DNA of 6,825 nucleotides from an uncultured Erysipelotrichaceae bacterium. Its GTDB lineage: Bacteria > Bacillota_I > Bacilli_A > Erysipelotrichales > Erysipelotrichaceae. Below are positions 5,536 through 6,825 of the stretch, piece after piece (the first letter of the stretch is position 1; the number at the start of each line of letters is the position of its first letter). The translations under genes were made by a program, and so were the position numbers. The stretch is from positions 1 through 6,825 of the forward strand of contig CAMOOA010000069.1 in NCBI GenBank assembly GCA_946621045.1. The letters are read 5' to 3'. The notes beneath the pieces are model-generated. The model saw only the letters and a list, made by a program, of their open reading frames with translations, was not told where the DNA came from and did no database searches.

Positions 5536-6825
5536 ATGAATATTTTACGTGACTCATATCTGAACAGAATCAAATCCCTGATGTGGGACGGCCAGGTCAA
5601 GGTAATTACAGGAATCAGACGATGCGGAAAATCCTATCTTCTCCGCACACTGTTCCGGTCCTGGCTGCTTGACCAGGGCGTGAAGGAAGATCATATTCTG
5701 ATCTTTGAACTTGATCTTGTCAGGGATATTGAATACCGGAATCCGCTCGTACTTGCGAAGACCGTCAGAGAACAGGTCGGAAATTCAGGTGATGAATACT
5801 ACCTGTTTGTAGATGAGATTCAGATGTCGGATGAAGTTTCCAATCCGTATAATCCCGAAGGAAAAAAGATCACGTTTTATGATGCGCTGAATGATCTCAA
5901 TTCCCTCTCCAACCTTGATATTTATGTGACCGGCAGTAATTCAAGAATGCTTTCCAGCGATATTCTTACCGAATTCCGCGGAAGAAGTGATGAGATCAGA
6001 GTTCATCCGTTAAGTTTTGCGGAATACTATGCCGCTGCCGGAGGCGACAGACAGGATGCCTTTGATACGTATGCCTGTTTCGGCGGAATGCCGCTGATTC
6101 TCTCGCGTCCGGATGAGACCGCGAAAATGAATTACCTGAAATCACTCTTCTCAGAAGTATATTTAAAGGATATTGTCGAACGGAAGAATATCCGCCGCGA
6201 GGACATCCTTGAAGCTGCGGTGGACCTTCTGTGCTCTTCCGTCGGTGCCCTGACAAATCCTGCGAATATCGCAAACACGCTGAACTCCAAACAGAAACGC
6301 ACCGGTAAAGACACCGTTTCGATCAACACCGTAACAGCGTATCTGAATCATCTTTCCGACGCATACCTGTTTGAAGAATGCCGCCGCTATGATGTAAAAG
6401 GAAAAAGCTATTTCGACTATCCCAATAAATACTATTGCGAAGATATCGGGCTTCGAAATGCACGAATCGGATTCCGCCAGCAGGAAATGACACATATCAT
6501 GGAAAACATTATCTATAATGAGCTTCGCATCAGAGGGTGTGAAGTTGATATAGGAATTGTCTACAGTACGGAGAAGAACTCCTCCGGCAACAACGTCCGT
6601 TCTCCCAGGGAAATTGATTTCATAGCGTCTCTCGGCAGTAAGAAAACGTATATTCAATCCGCTTTCGCCATGGATACGGAAGAAAAAATCAGAACGGAAA
6701 CCAGACCGTTTTCTCTGACCGGTGATTCATTCCCGAAAATCGTCGTCCGTCATGATATCCGCAGACGATGGTATGACGATGCCGGAATCCTTAATATCGG
6801 TATTCTGGATTTCCTGCTGGATGAA
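5536..6825 (+). CDS. AAA ATPase with DUF4143-like C-terminus (AAA_14 type), runs off right edge
   Basis: The 430 codons present are open to the window's last base. The N-terminal ATPase has Walker A GIRRCGKS (26-33), Walker B YLFVDEIQ (89-96) and the sensor-like VTGSNSRML (131-139), the pattern of the AAA_14 group. After YLKDIVERKNIR (209-220) comes a helical region (about 220-280), then a C-terminal DUF4143-like domain with GCEVDIG (334-340), EIDFI (359-363) and YIQ (372-374). DUF4143 is related to the PD-(D/E)xK nuclease fold; here the usual lysine position reads Q374, so catalysis is doubtful. The final LDFLLDE resembles the usual end of the family (about 400-450 residues), so little is probably missing. 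AAGGA (5523-5527) lies eight bases before ATG 5536. The gene is divergent from licD with its own promoter. Family function is largely unknown; roles with mobile or toxin-like systems are only inferred. Confidence 0.9.
   Translation, partial: MNILRDSYLNRIKSLMWDGQVKVITGIRRCGKSYLLRTLFRSWLLDQGVKEDHILIFELDLVRDIEYRNPLVLAKTVREQVGNSGDEYYLFVDEIQMSDEVSNPYNPEGKKITFYDALNDLNSLSNLDIYVTGSNSRMLSSDILTEFRGRSDEIRVHPLSFAEYYAAAGGDRQDAFDTYACFGGMPLILSRPDETAKMNYLKSLFSEVYLKDIVERKNIRREDILEAAVDLLCSSVGALTNPANIANTLNSKQKRTGKDTVSINTVTAYLNHLSDAYLFEECRRYDVKGKSYFDYPNKYYCEDIGLRNARIGFRQQEMTHIMENIIYNELRIRGCEVDIGIVYSTEKNSSGNNVRSPREIDFIASLGSKKTYIQSAFAMDTEEKIRTETRPFSLTGDSFPKIVVRHDIRRRWYDDAGILNIGILDFLLDE

Noticed and set aside
5528..5539. 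Three-codon frame ATG CGA CTA TGA overlapping the ATPase start
   Set aside because: The ribosome binding site abuts this ATG directly, so it is unlikely to be translated; the spacing fits ATG 5536 instead.

Overview
The window reads as chromosomal DNA of a moderate-GC Bacillota (Firmicutes) species. The genes have AAGGAG-type ribosome binding sites, and the SNF2 plus SWIM pair resembles Bacillus subtilis ywqA/ywqB. A LicD-type transferase and an AAA ATPase with a DUF4143-like C-terminus are also common in gut or oral Firmicutes. A class-level guess (Erysipelotrichia or Clostridia) is inference only. I see no rRNA, tRNA, CRISPR array or insertion sequence.

Layout. Everything from 1 to 5256 is encoded on the minus strand; only the last gene, from 5536, is on the plus strand. 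In transcription order on the minus strand: (i) a two-gene envelope-glycan operon, a LicD-family phosphotransferase (5256 to 4414) and a family 2 glycosyltransferase (4414 to 3593), joined by a one-base stop/start overlap and closed by an intrinsic terminator (3592 to 3566); (ii) a SNF2-family DNA translocase (3489 to 889) and a small SWIM zinc-finger protein (879 to 154), translationally coupled, with the second gene's Shine-Dalgarno sequence formed across the first gene's stop codon; (iii) the first 18 codons of a cytidylyltransferase-like protein (54 to 1) carrying an HxGH nucleotide-binding motif. On the plus strand, an AAA ATPase of the AAA_14/DUF4143 type runs off the right edge after 430 codons.

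How the genes may work together. LicD enzymes usually use CDP-activated donors, so the LicD/glycosyltransferase pair and the cytidylyltransferase plausibly belong to one surface-polymer decoration function, with the SNF2/SWIM cassette lying between them. The SNF2 protein lacks its own SWIM finger, so the separate SWIM protein is likely its partner in trans. The ATPase looks like an independent, divergently transcribed unit.

The least expected signal is in the intergenic DNA. The ATPase promoter is bracketed by two diverged copies of a roughly 38-bp element, both with outer dyad symmetry, and the downstream copy forms a 34-bp imperfect palindrome next to the ribosome binding site. The licD promoter has a 7-2-7 palindrome inside its spacer, overlapped by a second palindrome. 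The snf2 gene has a 10-3-10 inverted repeat covering both its putative -10 box and its Shine-Dalgarno sequence. All promoters are read by eye and are not experimentally supported.
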